The position numbers and the translations under genes were made by a program. From CBFDBF01 sp050293315 (GTDB taxonomy: Bacteria > Pseudomonadota > Gammaproteobacteria > Chromatiales > Chromatiaceae), in NCBI GenBank assembly GCA_050293315.1, contig JBNKMS010000023.1:186001-250000 (forward strand): a stretch of 64,000 nt of DNA, in the 5' to 3' direction. The notes beneath the pieces are model-generated. The model was given only the letters and a program-made list of their open reading frames with translations, was not told where the DNA came from and ran no database searches. Below are positions 8,227 through 16,673 of the stretch, piece by piece (position 1 is the stretch's first letter; every line of letters begins with the position of its first letter).

Positions 8227-9123
8227 TTATGTCTGATTGCGTTTGAACAATTTTCCGAACATTGCGGCAATTCCTGCGAGAATTAGCACTCCAAATTTTT
8301 TCAAAAAGATCAGACCGGCAGCAAATAGGCCGGTTTTGGCCATCACTTTTCCCGCAACCAGTGCGCCAAGTCCGTATGCTGCAACTTGGTCAATACTGGG
8401 ATCAAAATCGCTATAGCGTGAGCCCTGATTAAATTCAGCCATCGCAAGCACAGTATCAATTTGTGAGTCGATGAACTGTTTCTGGTTCATGCCGGCAATA
8501 AAATTTAATACCAATACCCCCTTTCTGCCTAAGATCCTTATGTTGTAATTCAGGGTATTAATTTCTTGGTCACCAAATTTAAGCTCTTTTGCCCAATGCA
8601 ATTTGTGGGTTTGTTTTTCGTAAAATGGTTTCGATGCCCAGCCTATCAATTCAATTGGTTCATAGCCCTGTTGAATGCGTTGTTTATTGGATTCTGAAGT
8701 GTCTTCCTTCATTTGTGATAGCAGTTCGTTGTAATCTATCTCATCAGCATCTTCATCTGACACATAACCATCTTCTTCATATTGGATAGTCACTGCCCAA
8801 GAGTCTTCTTCAAATGGTGTGATGTCAGATGGGAATAGCATGCCAAGTGTGTTTTGGCCTGCTCCAGGAGGATTGCCCCAAACTTGAACAAGTATTTTTT
8901 CAGAATCAGTCGGGTTCAGATAGTAGAAGCTATCCGGTACATTTAGTGATGCAACTCCATTTGGCAGCTTCACTTCACCTTGCTGTCTATCTAGAGAATC
9001 CCATATCTCTTTCATCTCGCTCAAATACTGCTGTTCTTCAGGTGTCGGTTGTTCCTCAGCAGAAAAGGCGTTTTGCATTGAAAGCAGAGCGCAGCAGGCA
9101 ATCAAGATGCGAAAATATTTCAC
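8227..9123 (-). CDS. DUF2167 family membrane protein
   Basis: 298 aa. A signal peptide (residues 1-21, ending AFSAEEQ) is followed by a long extracytoplasmic domain. That domain contains WGNPPGAGQNTLGMLFP and the acidic DGYVSDEDADEIDYNELL, the hallmark of the DUF2167 family, whose function is unknown. The C-terminus has two hydrophobic stretches (AYGLGALVAGKVM and LFAAGLIFLKKFGVLILAG) and ends in a basic tail, KLFKRNQT. The small membrane protein encoded just upstream (9215-9415) may be its partner. Confidence 0.75.
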   Translation of the reverse strand: MKYFRILIACCALLSMQNAFSAEEQPTPEEQQYLSEMKEIWDSLDRQQGEVKLPNGVASLNVPDSFYYLNPTDSEKILVQVWGNPPGAGQNTLGMLFPSDITPFEEDSWAVTIQYEEDGYVSDEDADEIDYNELLSQMKEDTSESNKQRIQQGYEPIELIGWASKPFYEKQTHKLHWAKELKFGDQEINTLNYNIRILGRKGVLVLNFIAGMNQKQFIDSQIDTVLAMAEFNQGSRYSDFDPSIDQVAAYGLGALVAGKVMAKTGLFAAGLIFLKKFGVLILAGIAAMFGKLFKRNQT

Positions 9124-9214
9124 TCTATTCTCCTTATGTAATATTTAAATAGGCGGTCTCCGGTTGTCTGAAAACAGCCGGAGCCGATTATTTAATGTTG
9201 GCCATGATTACTTG

Positions 9215-9415
9215 TTATTCCGTAGCCTCTTCTGGATCACGTGAGCCGAGATTGAATAAAACATAACCGATTAACATCTCTGCATACGACGAGTAGCTCC
9301 AAATCACCTCTGGTAATTGGATTCCAAGAAACCCACCCCATAAATCGAAGTCCATATAGCTGCCAACTAAATCTACTACCCCAAAAGCGATAATGATGAT
9401 TCCAAGTATTTTCAT
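9215..9415 (-). CDS. small membrane protein, two predicted helices
   Basis: 66 aa. Hydrophobic segments lie at residues 2-20 (KILGIIIIAFGVVDLVGS) and about 41-58 (SYAEMLIGYVLFNLG), with a short acidic tail DPEEATE. A possible ribosome site (AGGGAGAC) precedes the ATG. It lies 91 bp upstream of the DUF2167 gene on the same strand. Function unknown. Confidence 0.55.
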   Translation of the reverse strand: MKILGIIIIAFGVVDLVGSYMDFDLWGGFLGIQLPEVIWSYSSYAEMLIGYVLFNLGSRDPEEATE

Positions 9416-9527
9416 TGTTGTCTCCCTTCTTGGTTAACGATTAAAAAATAAACAAAACAGGATTTTGCTGTTGCGCATCACATCTTCTTGTTAGCTCAAC
9501 TATTTGTTGATATATGTATTTCCTCAG

Positions 9528-9821
9528 TCAGTTAGTACAAACACTGTATTTATTGCCGACTGGTTGCATTAGAGCTTTAAAATCAATTTGACCTGAAAAA
9601 AACTTTTCAAGTTCTTCATCTGTAATCATTGACCTAATAATTTTATAAGCGCATTTACAATATTTTGTTCGTTCCTCATATTTGATGCTGGTCATCTGTG
9701 ACATGCATGAGCTTTCTCCGGACTGAAAAAACGCTTCTTTAGCTTCATTGAAGCTATTGCCAGAGTGAGCTTGGGAGGAATAGAACATTAATATCAGTAT
9801 GAGTATTTTCACTTTATTCAC
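9528..9821 (-). CDS. small secreted Cys-containing hypothetical protein
   Basis: 97 aa. The N-terminal signal peptide is KVKILILILMFYSSQAHS. The mature part has four cysteines in the patterns SCMSQM, YCKC and a C-terminal VCTN, suggesting one or two periplasmic disulfides or a metal site. Local base composition is more A+T rich than in the neighbouring housekeeping genes, which may hint at recent acquisition. No family recognised. Confidence 0.5.
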   Translation of the reverse strand: MNKVKILILILMFYSSQAHSGNSFNEAKEAFFQSGESSCMSQMTSIKYEERTKYCKCAYKIIRSMITDEELEKFFSGQIDFKALMQPVGNKYSVCTN

Positions 9822-10131
9822 TTGTTGCCTGTGAAAGTTAGTTATACAGCATGCGTAACGGTTACTATTTGGATTTAAGGTGAGGATGAGTTCCTTTCAG
9901 AGGGGCGCATCCCATATTACTTCAATATCCTACATCTTATAGAGAATATCAGACGAGTTAGTTGCAACAAAGCATCTTCCAGATGTTTGTTCATTATCAA
10001 AAGCTAATATAACTCTTGCGCCAAGCTAGTGCTCGGTGTTGATTTAGTGAGATATCTCAGTTGGTTCTCAGGCAGAGAAGCCTTGGGCGAATAGCTGGAT
10101 TTGATAATCGCTGATTTGTCGAGTACATGAA
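9822..10131. other. intergenic region, nothing recognised
   Basis: 310 bp between the small secreted protein gene and tRNA-Leu. It is A+T rich and has no credible ORF. An imperfect hairpin (GGTTCTC / GAGAAGCC, around 10061-10082) lies downstream of the tRNA 3' end and might assist its termination, but no U-run follows. Confidence 0.4.
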
Positions 10132-10218
10132 TGGTACCGGGGGCCGGACTCGAACCGGCACAGAGTTGCCTCCGGGGGATTTTGAATCCCCTGCGTCTAC
10201 CAATTTCGCCACCCCGGC
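10132..10218 (-). tRNA. tRNA-Leu (CAA anticodon)
   Basis: The minus strand reads an 87-nt class II tRNA. The acceptor arm GCCGGGG pairs with CCCCGGT, and the genomic 3' CCA is encoded. The D arm is GGCGAAATTGGTAGACGC. The anticodon stem GGGGA/TCCCC encloses the loop TTCAAAA, giving anticodon CAA. A long variable arm and the TPsiC arm GCCGGTTCGAGTCCGGC complete it. The first acceptor pair would be G-U, which is slightly unusual. It decodes UUG leucine codons. Confidence 0.95.
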
Positions 10219-10299
10219 ACTGGTAGTTCCAACAGGTTAGCAAGTATATAGGTTTCCGCTTATAGGGCAACCGCTGCGGTGTGATAATATCCTGCGGCT

Positions 10300-11343
10300 A
10301 TGCAACTTTCTGATTTTCACTATCATCTGCCTGAGGAGTTGATTGCGCAATTCCCCCTGGCCGAGAGGGGTGCCAGTCGTCTACTATGTCTGGATGGCAA
10401 CAGCGGGCGGCTGGATGATCGCCTGTTTGTCGATCTGCCGGAGCTGCTGCAACCGGGAGATCTGCTGGTCTTCAACGATACCAGGGTGATCCCGGCCAGG
10501 ATGTATGGACATAAGCAGAGCGGTGGCAAGGTGGAGATCCTGTTGGAGCGTCTGATAAATCCCTGTCGCGCCCTGGTGCAGATTCGGGCTAGCAAATCCC
10601 CCAAACCTGGGGTCAAGATCCTGGTTGGAGATGCTGTGGAACTTGAGGTGGTCGGGCGCCAGGGGGATATGTATGAGATCGACTCCAGCGGCTCAGACCT
10701 GATGGACCTGATGCAGCAACATGGCCACATGCCCCTGCCCCCCTATATCAAACGGGATGATGAGGGGCTCGACCTGGAGCGCTATCAGACCGTCTATGCC
10801 GAGCGTCCAGGGGCGGTTGCGGCACCTACGGCCGGACTCCATTTTGACGACCCCATGCTGCAGCGGCTGGAAGATATGGGTATCGCCAGCGCCAGGGTCA
10901 CCCTGCATGTCGGCGCCGGCACCTTTCAGCCGGTGCGGAGCGAGAACCTGGATGAGCATGTGATGCACAGTGAATATGTCGAGGTCAGTGAAGAGGTGTG
11001 CGCGCAGGTAGGCGCCGCCCGTGGGAGGGGTGGACGTATAGTTGCGATCGGTACCACCTCGGTGCGCAGCCTGGAGGCGGCGTCGGCCGGTGGAGAGTTG
11101 CGGCCATTCTGTGGTGACACCCGTCTCTTTATCCGTCCCGGCTACCGTTTCAGATCAGTGGATGCGATGCTGACCAATTTCCACCTGCCGGAATCGACCC
11201 TGCTGATGTTGGTCGCGGCCTTTGCAGGATATAAGAATACAGTGGCGGCCTACCAACACGCGGTGGCGCAGCGGTACCGTTTCTTTAGCTATGGGGATGC
11301 CATGTTTATAACTCGCAATAGAGAGGCGGAGCATGGAGTTTAA
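10300..11343 (+). CDS. queA: S-adenosylmethionine:tRNA ribosyltransferase-isomerase
   Basis: 347 aa, full length for the family. It transfers and isomerises the ribosyl group of S-adenosylmethionine onto preQ1 in tRNA, making epoxyqueuosine at the wobble base. The start MQLSDFHYHLPEELIAQFP, the central LVFNDTRVIPARM and the C-terminal FIRPGYRF..LTNFHLPESTLLMLV are diagnostic of QueA. The next gene, tgt, begins inside its 3' end (11-bp overlap), so the two steps of queuosine synthesis are co-transcribed and probably translationally coupled. Confidence 0.97.
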   Translation: MQLSDFHYHLPEELIAQFPLAERGASRLLCLDGNSGRLDDRLFVDLPELLQPGDLLVFNDTRVIPARMYGHKQSGGKVEILLERLINPCRALVQIRASKSPKPGVKILVGDAVELEVVGRQGDMYEIDSSGSDLMDLMQQHGHMPLPPYIKRDDEGLDLERYQTVYAERPGAVAAPTAGLHFDDPMLQRLEDMGIASARVTLHVGAGTFQPVRSENLDEHVMHSEYVEVSEEVCAQVGAARGRGGRIVAIGTTSVRSLEAASAGGELRPFCGDTRLFIRPGYRFRSVDAMLTNFHLPESTLLMLVAAFAGYKNTVAAYQHAVAQRYRFFSYGDAMFITRNREAEHGV

Positions 11344-12445
11344 TATCTCTGCAATCGACGGGCTGGCCAGAAGGGGCCGACTCACCTTCCCGCGGGGGGA
11401 GGTGGAGACCCCGGCATTTATGCCGGTCGGTACCTATGGCACGGTCAAGGCGATGACCCCGGAGGAGTTGCGCGGGCTGGGGGCCGATATCATCCTCGGT
11501 AACACCTTCCATCTGATGCTGCGGCCCGGGACCGATGTGATCAAACAGCATGGCACCCTGCACGGGTTCATGCACTGGGACGGGCCGATCCTTACCGACT
11601 CCGGCGGGTTCCAGGTATTCAGCCTTGGAGAGATGCGAAAAATCAGTGAGAAGGGGGTGGATTTTCGCTCCCCGGTGGACGGCAGCCCGGTATTCATGGG
11701 GCCGGAAGAGTCGATGGCGGTGCAGCGTGATCTCGGCTCTGACATTGTAATGATCTTTGATGAGTGTACCCCCTATCCGGCCACTGAAGATGAGGCGCGG
11801 CTCTCCATGGAGTTGTCACTACGCTGGGCGGAGCGCAGCAAGCAGGCGCATGGCGATAACCCCTCCGCCCTGTTCGGTATCGTCCAGGGTGGGGTCTATG
11901 AGCAGCTACGCGGTATCTCCCTCCAGGGGCTGGTGGATATAGGGTTTGACGGCTATGCCATCGGGGGGCTCTCGGTAGGTGAGCCACCGGAGAAGCGCTG
12001 GCGGATCCTCGATTTCCTCTCCACCCGTATGCCGCAGCAGAGTCCACGCTACCTGATGGGTGTTGGGACCCCGGAGGATATTGTGGCGGCGGTGGCGCGG
12101 GGAATAGACATGTTTGATTGTGTCATGCCAACCCGTAACGCGCGCAACGGCCACCTGTTTACCAGCAGCGGTGTGGTGCGCATCAGGAACAGCTCTCACC
12201 GCATGGATACCGGACCGATAGACCCGCAGTGCGACTGTTATACCTGCTCCAACTACAGCCGCAGCTATCTGCGCCACCTATTGCGCTGCAATGAGATCCT
12301 GGGGGCACGACTCAATACCATCCACAACCTGCACTACTATCAGCAGTTGATGCGAGACATTCGTAGTGCCATTCAGGAGCAGCGGCTGGAGGAGTTCAGT
12401 CGGGAGTTTCAGCGCCTGCGGGCAGGTTCCCAGAGATCACAATAA
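11333..12445 (+). CDS. tgt: queuine tRNA-ribosyltransferase (TGT)
   Basis: 370 aa. It exchanges guanine-34 for preQ1 in tRNAs with GUN anticodons. Visible motifs are the catalytic-site stretch DSGGFQVFSLG near residue 90, the nucleophile region GGLSVGEPPEKRW and the zinc site CDCYTCSNYSRSYLRHL near residue 305. Its ATG lies within the end of queA. In other genomes yajC-secD-secF often follow; here the block ends and a minus-strand lipoprotein gene converges on it. Confidence 0.97.
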   Translation: MEFNISAIDGLARRGRLTFPRGEVETPAFMPVGTYGTVKAMTPEELRGLGADIILGNTFHLMLRPGTDVIKQHGTLHGFMHWDGPILTDSGGFQVFSLGEMRKISEKGVDFRSPVDGSPVFMGPEESMAVQRDLGSDIVMIFDECTPYPATEDEARLSMELSLRWAERSKQAHGDNPSALFGIVQGGVYEQLRGISLQGLVDIGFDGYAIGGLSVGEPPEKRWRILDFLSTRMPQQSPRYLMGVGTPEDIVAAVARGIDMFDCVMPTRNARNGHLFTSSGVVRIRNSSHRMDTGPIDPQCDCYTCSNYSRSYLRHLLRCNEILGARLNTIHNLHYYQQLMRDIRSAIQEQRLEEFSREFQRLRAGSQRSQ

Positions 12446-12474
12446 AAAAGGCCCCCACCGAAGAGTGGAGGCCT
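12444..12474 (-). terminator. rho-independent terminator for the converging lipoprotein gene
   Basis: Hairpin with arms AGGCC-CCAC and GTGG-GGCCT (one C/A mismatch) and a six-base loop. On the minus strand it is followed by a run of six Ts, so it fits termination of the gene ending at 12496. It may also slow plus-strand transcription after tgt. Confidence 0.75.
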
Positions 12475-12495
12475 GAGTACTATTACCGCCGGCGT

Positions 12496-12957
12496 TTAGT
12501 TGGACGCTTGCCAGGTGCCGTCAGAGCGGCGGCAGGCGGTACCATATATCGTCTCCCTACGACCATCAATCACCGCCTCAGTGGTGTATTCCCGACAGGG
12601 GCCGCTGCTGGTGTTGTAGGTGTTGGTCGGGGTCACCGTGTACTGGTTGCCTGTATTGGGGTTGGTCCAGGAGTTTGACTGGTTGTCCTGGTAGGTCTCT
12701 AGTGACTGGTTGGCATAATAGCGATCCTGCCGGTCCATGCTGCTACCAATAGCCCCACCGATGTAGGCGCCTGCCAGTGTGCCGACGATGATTGCGGCGG
12801 TACGTCCGTGGCCTTTGCCTATCTGGGAACCTATGGCGCCACCAAGTATGCCACCAGTAGCCATACCTACATCCTGTTTAGTGACCCCTGTACACCCTGT
12901 CATAAGTAACAGGGAGAAGAGAGAGGCCGTGACTGCTGCAATAATTTTTGTGCGCAT
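12496..12957 (-). CDS. glycine-zipper outer-membrane lipoprotein (17-kDa surface antigen type)
   Basis: 153 aa from ATG 12957. It has a lipoprotein signal with lipobox LMTGC near residue 21, then a glycine-zipper membrane segment (GMATGGILGGAIGSQIG and VGTLAGAYIGGAIGSSMD), as in rickettsial 17-kDa antigen and RT0821-like proteins. The C-terminal domain has two cysteines (GPCREY and GTACRR) and the ending DGTWQ. A longer frame to 13002 exists but lacks a signal sequence at its start. Envelope protein of unknown precise role. Confidence 0.8.
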   Translation of the reverse strand: MRTKIIAAVTASLFSLLLMTGCTGVTKQDVGMATGGILGGAIGSQIGKGHGRTAAIIVGTLAGAYIGGAIGSSMDRQDRYYANQSLETYQDNQSNSWTNPNTGNQYTVTPTNTYNTSSGPCREYTTEAVIDGRRETIYGTACRRSDGTWQASN

Positions 12958-13080
12958 GATCTGTTTACTCCGTATTGGTAATAGTGTTGTTTTCAACTGC
13001 ATTATATTGATTCCACAGCTATGACAAGTATAGGGGAGGTCGGTTCACAATGCAGTTCACACTTTTTGCGTCCGGATTCC

Positions 13081-13509
13081 TCAGCACTGCTCCCATGGGA
13101 GGCCGTGAAACCTCCATCCACCCAGCGTGCCGCGGTGGTGGTTCTCGTCGCGATCACCTTCAAACCCCTCTTCTATATGGTAAATTCGGGTAAGCCCTGC
13201 CTCCAGCAGCGCCTTGCCGGCAACCATGGAGCGTTTACCGCTGCGGCATATCAGGATCACCGGCACTGGGTCACTATCATCGGTGCCGGCTGCCCCACCC
13301 AGGATCAATTTTCTGATATCGGTCACGAAATTTGGGTTCTCCACCCAGTCAGGCTCATCAATCCAGGGCACATGCACTGCCCCTTTCGGGTGCCCCACAA
13401 ACAGAAACTCCATGCTGGAACGGATGTCCGCAAGCACCGCCCTCGGATCTTCGGTAATGATCTTTTGCGCATCTTGTGGAGTCAGTGCGACTGGCTTTTG
13501 CTCGCCCAT
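13081..13509 (-). CDS. rhodanese-like sulfurtransferase domain protein
   Basis: 142 aa from the ATG at 13509, preceded by a strong GGAGGGG site; the open frame extends further upstream. Single rhodanese domain with the active-site loop CRSGKRS around residues 89-95 and the typical second-half text GLTRIYHIEEGFEGD. It also has VLADIRSSMEFLFVGHPKGAVHVPW. It should form a cysteine persulfide. In a sulfur oxidiser this could feed sulfane sulfur carriers, but it lies 9 kb from dsr and divergent from an acyltransferase gene, so the link is inference. Confidence 0.85.
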   Translation of the reverse strand: MGEQKPVALTPQDAQKIITEDPRAVLADIRSSMEFLFVGHPKGAVHVPWIDEPDWVENPNFVTDIRKLILGGAAGTDDSDPVPVILICRSGKRSMVAGKALLEAGLTRIYHIEEGFEGDRDENHHRGTLGGWRFHGLPWEQC

Positions 13510-13568
13510 GTTGGCCCCTCCCGGTCTTACTATTATTATTTTTCTATCATAGTAGGTAAGCTTCTCAT

Positions 13569-14471
13569 ATGCGATCAAAAATCATCCTGTTATTGGTAAG
13601 GGTTATTGCTTACATACCGTTGCGCGGTGCCCACTGGTTGGGGGCGGTGCTGGGATCGCTCCTCTATTGGATTCCAAATCGTGAGCGCCGTGTTGCCGCA
13701 GTCAACCTTGAGATCTGTTTTCCGGAACTGACATCAGAGCAGAGACAGCAACTGCTGCGCCGTTCCCTTATAGAGGGGGCGAAGACGCTGCTGGAGCTGC
13801 CTGCTATATGGCTGGATGAGCCATCCAGATCAATGAGTCGGGTCGATGGTCAGGAGGGGGAGGAGCTTATCCGACAGCAGTTGGCGCAGGGGCGCGGGGT
13901 GATTGTGGCGATTCCCCATCTGGGTAACTGGGAGCTGCATGCCCACTATCTGGCCGCGATCGCCCCGTTTACCGCCCTCTATCGTCCACCCCGACAGGCG
14001 GTGCTGGATGACATTATAAAGAGTGGACGTAGTCGTAGCGGGGCCACCCTGGTGCCGACCAGCGTGCAGGGGGTGAAGTCACTCTACTCAGCGCTCAGGG
14101 CGGGGGAGATTGTCGCCATCCTGCCGGACCAGCAGCCAAAGGGTAGGGACAAAAGCGCCGGCGTATTTGCCCCCTTTTTTGGTCGTCCCGCGCTGACCAT
14201 GGTGTTGATCAACAGACTGGCCCGCAAGACCGGGGCGGCGGTACTGTTCTCGTTTGGTGAGCGCCTCCCTGCAGGGGAGGGGTTTCGGCTGCACTGGTCG
14301 TTCGCCCCCGCAGGTATTGATGATCCAGATCCGGAGGTTGCTGCCACCGCCCTGAACCTGGGGGTAGAGCGCTGTGTGCGCCAATGTCCGGAGCAGTATC
14401 AGTGGAGCTATAAGAGGTTTGAGGCCACCCAGGATGGTGGCAGGTCACCATATTCCAGGAAGCGGTCATAG
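13569..14471 (+). CDS. lipid A biosynthesis lauroyl/myristoyl acyltransferase family (LpxL/HtrB-like)
   Basis: 300 aa. An N-terminal membrane anchor (LLLVRVIAYIPLRGAHWLGAV) is followed by the LPLAT catalytic motif HLGNWE near residue 117 (HX4D/E type). The mid motif is ILPDQQPKGRDKSAGVFAPFFG, where DQ and the FFG segment match LpxL family block II. It adds a secondary acyl chain to Kdo2-lipid IVA at the inner membrane. Whether it is the LpxL or LpxM step cannot be told. It starts divergently from the rhodanese gene. Confidence 0.87.
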   Translation: MRSKIILLLVRVIAYIPLRGAHWLGAVLGSLLYWIPNRERRVAAVNLEICFPELTSEQRQQLLRRSLIEGAKTLLELPAIWLDEPSRSMSRVDGQEGEELIRQQLAQGRGVIVAIPHLGNWELHAHYLAAIAPFTALYRPPRQAVLDDIIKSGRSRSGATLVPTSVQGVKSLYSALRAGEIVAILPDQQPKGRDKSAGVFAPFFGRPALTMVLINRLARKTGAAVLFSFGERLPAGEGFRLHWSFAPAGIDDPDPEVAATALNLGVERCVRQCPEQYQWSYKRFEATQDGGRSPYSRKRS

Positions 14472-14786
14472 CCCACGGGTCGCTTTTGCGCTGCTTAAAA
14501 ACCAGTCAACATATCAGCCAAGAACCGATGATGCTTGCGCGGAGACATAGAATCTCCTACATGTACTATCCACTCGTAGAGGCATATTGGTTACGAAATT
14601 AATTCCCGAAATCAAAACAGAATCAGAAAAACCATACGGCGCAATGCCCGTTGCTGTTGCGCCCTACATTCTGATCGAATCGCAGAATAAAAGGGATACG
14701 AGCGCCATATCCGAGTTAAAGTCCTACCGCCAGCGGTCGCTAATCCTGTGGAGGAATTAAAATCCATCCGTAGGAGGGTGCCTGGT
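14472..14786. other. intergenic region with a possible 17-codon micro-ORF
   Basis: 315 bp between the acyltransferase gene and the vWA gene. No tRNA or strong terminator is seen. On the minus strand an ATG at 14548 preceded by TAGGAG opens a 17-codon frame (MSPRKHHRFLADMLTGF) closing at 14495. This is the only coding-like signal, and it could be chance. Confidence 0.35.
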
Positions 14787-16673
14787 ATGCGACCGTTGCG
14801 TAGATTCACCATCTCTTCAGCGCTATTGCTGCTCTGTTTTGCGGGCACGGTGCTCTCTGCCCCCGCACAGGTGGATGTGGCCGATACCAGGATACTTATA
14901 GATGTATCCGGGAGCATGAAGAAGAACGACCCGAAGAACCTGCGGCGACCGGCGCTTCGTCTGTTGGTTGGGTTGTTACCGCCAGATTCACGTGCCGGTG
15001 TCTGGATCTTTGGTCGCTGGGTAAACATGGAGGTGCCACTGGGTAAGATAGACGAATCCTGGAAGAAAAAGGCCATGGAGGGTGCTGAAAGGATTCACTC
15101 CAGGGGTCTTTTCACCAATATTGAAGGTGCATTGCGGCGCTCAATCGCGGATTGGGATGGGGCCGCAACAAAATATCAACGCCATATCATCCTGTTGACC
15201 GATGGGATGGTCGATGTGTCGAAGAAACCGGCCGAGAGTGCGGCCTCGCGTCAGCGTATCCTGGACGAGTTGCTGCCTCTGATAAAAGGGTATGAGGCCG
15301 CTGTGCACACTATTGCACTGTCGGAGCGCGCCGATCATGAGTTGCTGAAGAGTCTGTCCAGTGAGACTAACGCCTGGTACGAACAGGTGAATGATGCGGA
15401 TCAGTTGAAGCGGGTGTTTCTGCGTATCTTCGAGAAGGTCGGCAATCCGGACACTGTCCCGCTGAAGGACAACCGTTTCCAGATTGATGGCAGCATAGAT
15501 GAGGCAACTCTACTGGTATTTAGGGATGAGGGGGCAGCACCGACCAAGGTGGTTATGCCGAGCGGCAAGGAGTTTACCGCCAAAGATCTTCCCCAGGGGG
15601 TCAATTGGCATCGGGATGAGGGTTACGATCTGCTTACCATCTCCAAGCCGGAGGTGGGCGAGTGGCTGATTCAGGCCGCAGTGGACCCTGACAACCGGGT
15701 AATGGTGGTTACCGATCTCAAGATGAAGGGTTCTGACCTCCCCAGCCGGATCTTGCAAGGGGAGCATCTGCCACTACAGGTCGAATTTACCGACCAGGGT
15801 AAGCGCATAACCAGTGCAGAGTTTCTTGAGGTAGTGGATCTCAAGGTAGAGCAGTCCGACAGTAGTGGTCCGAGGGAGCCGCGGCCGATCTTCGATGACG
15901 GCAAAAACAGCGACCAGGAGGCGGGTGATGGCATATTCACCACGCAGTTTGGAGATGGGGTCACAGAGGGTAGGGTGGATGTGGTCCTGGCGGCAGAGGG
16001 CAAGACCTTTGTGCGCGAGAAGCGCTACACCATTGAGGTGGTACCGGCGGCCAAACTGGAGTCTGGCGAGGCTGAGAAAGAGGGCGTTGCCGGGACCGCT
16101 GTAAAGGTCCAGCTTGTAGATCCAGAGTTGGTAGACAAAGAGAGCATCAAGCTAGAGGCCAGTCTGGTATCAATTAAAGGGGAGTCGGTAGCGGTGCCAT
16201 TGACCGCCAGTGAGGATGGGACCTCATGGGAGACCTGGGTGGATAGTACGGCCCTGGTGGGTGAGTGGAAACTGGGGATAGAGTTCAGTGCGACCACACC
16301 TGCCGGCAAGCAGTTGCAGATCGACCTGGGGCCGGTCGCAATTACAGGCAGTGGCGAACCGCCGCCGCCTGTGGAAGAGCCACCACCGGTTGAACCGGAA
16401 CCAGAGCCGGCACCTCCGGAACCTGAGCAGGAGCCAGCACCTGAACCAGAGCCAGAACCGGCACCAGTCCCGGAAGAGCCTGAAGAGGAGAGCTCTACCC
16501 TGGGCATGGTCCTGCTTATTGTGGTCAATATCCTGCTGGTCGTTGGCGGTGGTTTGGGCTACTGGATCATGCGCCGTCGCGCCGCCAGGGATGGGGCTGG
16601 GTTGATGGATGATGCGGAGGAGGGTGAAGAGGGCAGATCGGCACGGCGTGAGAGGCCCGAAGATGACCGTTGA
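14787..16673 (+). CDS. vWA-domain membrane protein (TIGR03503-like)
   Basis: 628 aa from ATG 14787, picked for the AGGAGGG site eight bases upstream and the signal peptide RRFTISSALLLLCFAGTVLS. The vWA domain follows directly, with an intact MIDAS motif ILIDVSGSMKK and HIILLTDGMVD. Two Ig-like or beta-rich regions span about residues 250-520. A Pro/Glu-rich low-complexity spacer (EPEPAPPEPEQEPAPEPE, about 530-575) precedes a membrane helix (MVLLIVVNILLVVGGGLGYWI) and a short acidic cytoplasmic tail. Most of the protein is periplasmic. The next gene overlaps its 3' end by 11 bp. Confidence 0.75.
   Translation: MRPLRRFTISSALLLLCFAGTVLSAPAQVDVADTRILIDVSGSMKKNDPKNLRRPALRLLVGLLPPDSRAGVWIFGRWVNMEVPLGKIDESWKKKAMEGAERIHSRGLFTNIEGALRRSIADWDGAATKYQRHIILLTDGMVDVSKKPAESAASRQRILDELLPLIKGYEAAVHTIALSERADHELLKSLSSETNAWYEQVNDADQLKRVFLRIFEKVGNPDTVPLKDNRFQIDGSIDEATLLVFRDEGAAPTKVVMPSGKEFTAKDLPQGVNWHRDEGYDLLTISKPEVGEWLIQAAVDPDNRVMVVTDLKMKGSDLPSRILQGEHLPLQVEFTDQGKRITSAEFLEVVDLKVEQSDSSGPREPRPIFDDGKNSDQEAGDGIFTTQFGDGVTEGRVDVVLAAEGKTFVREKRYTIEVVPAAKLESGEAEKEGVAGTAVKVQLVDPELVDKESIKLEASLVSIKGESVAVPLTASEDGTSWETWVDSTALVGEWKLGIEFSATTPAGKQLQIDLGPVAITGSGEPPPPVEEPPPVEPEPEPAPPEPEQEPAPEPEPEPAPVPEEPEEESSTLGMVLLIVVNILLVVGGGLGYWIMRRRAARDGAGLMDDAEEGEEGRSARRERPEDDR

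Noticed and set aside
10004..10270. 88-aa minus-strand open frame across tRNA-Leu
   Set aside because: It translates through the tRNA gene and has no family-like content.
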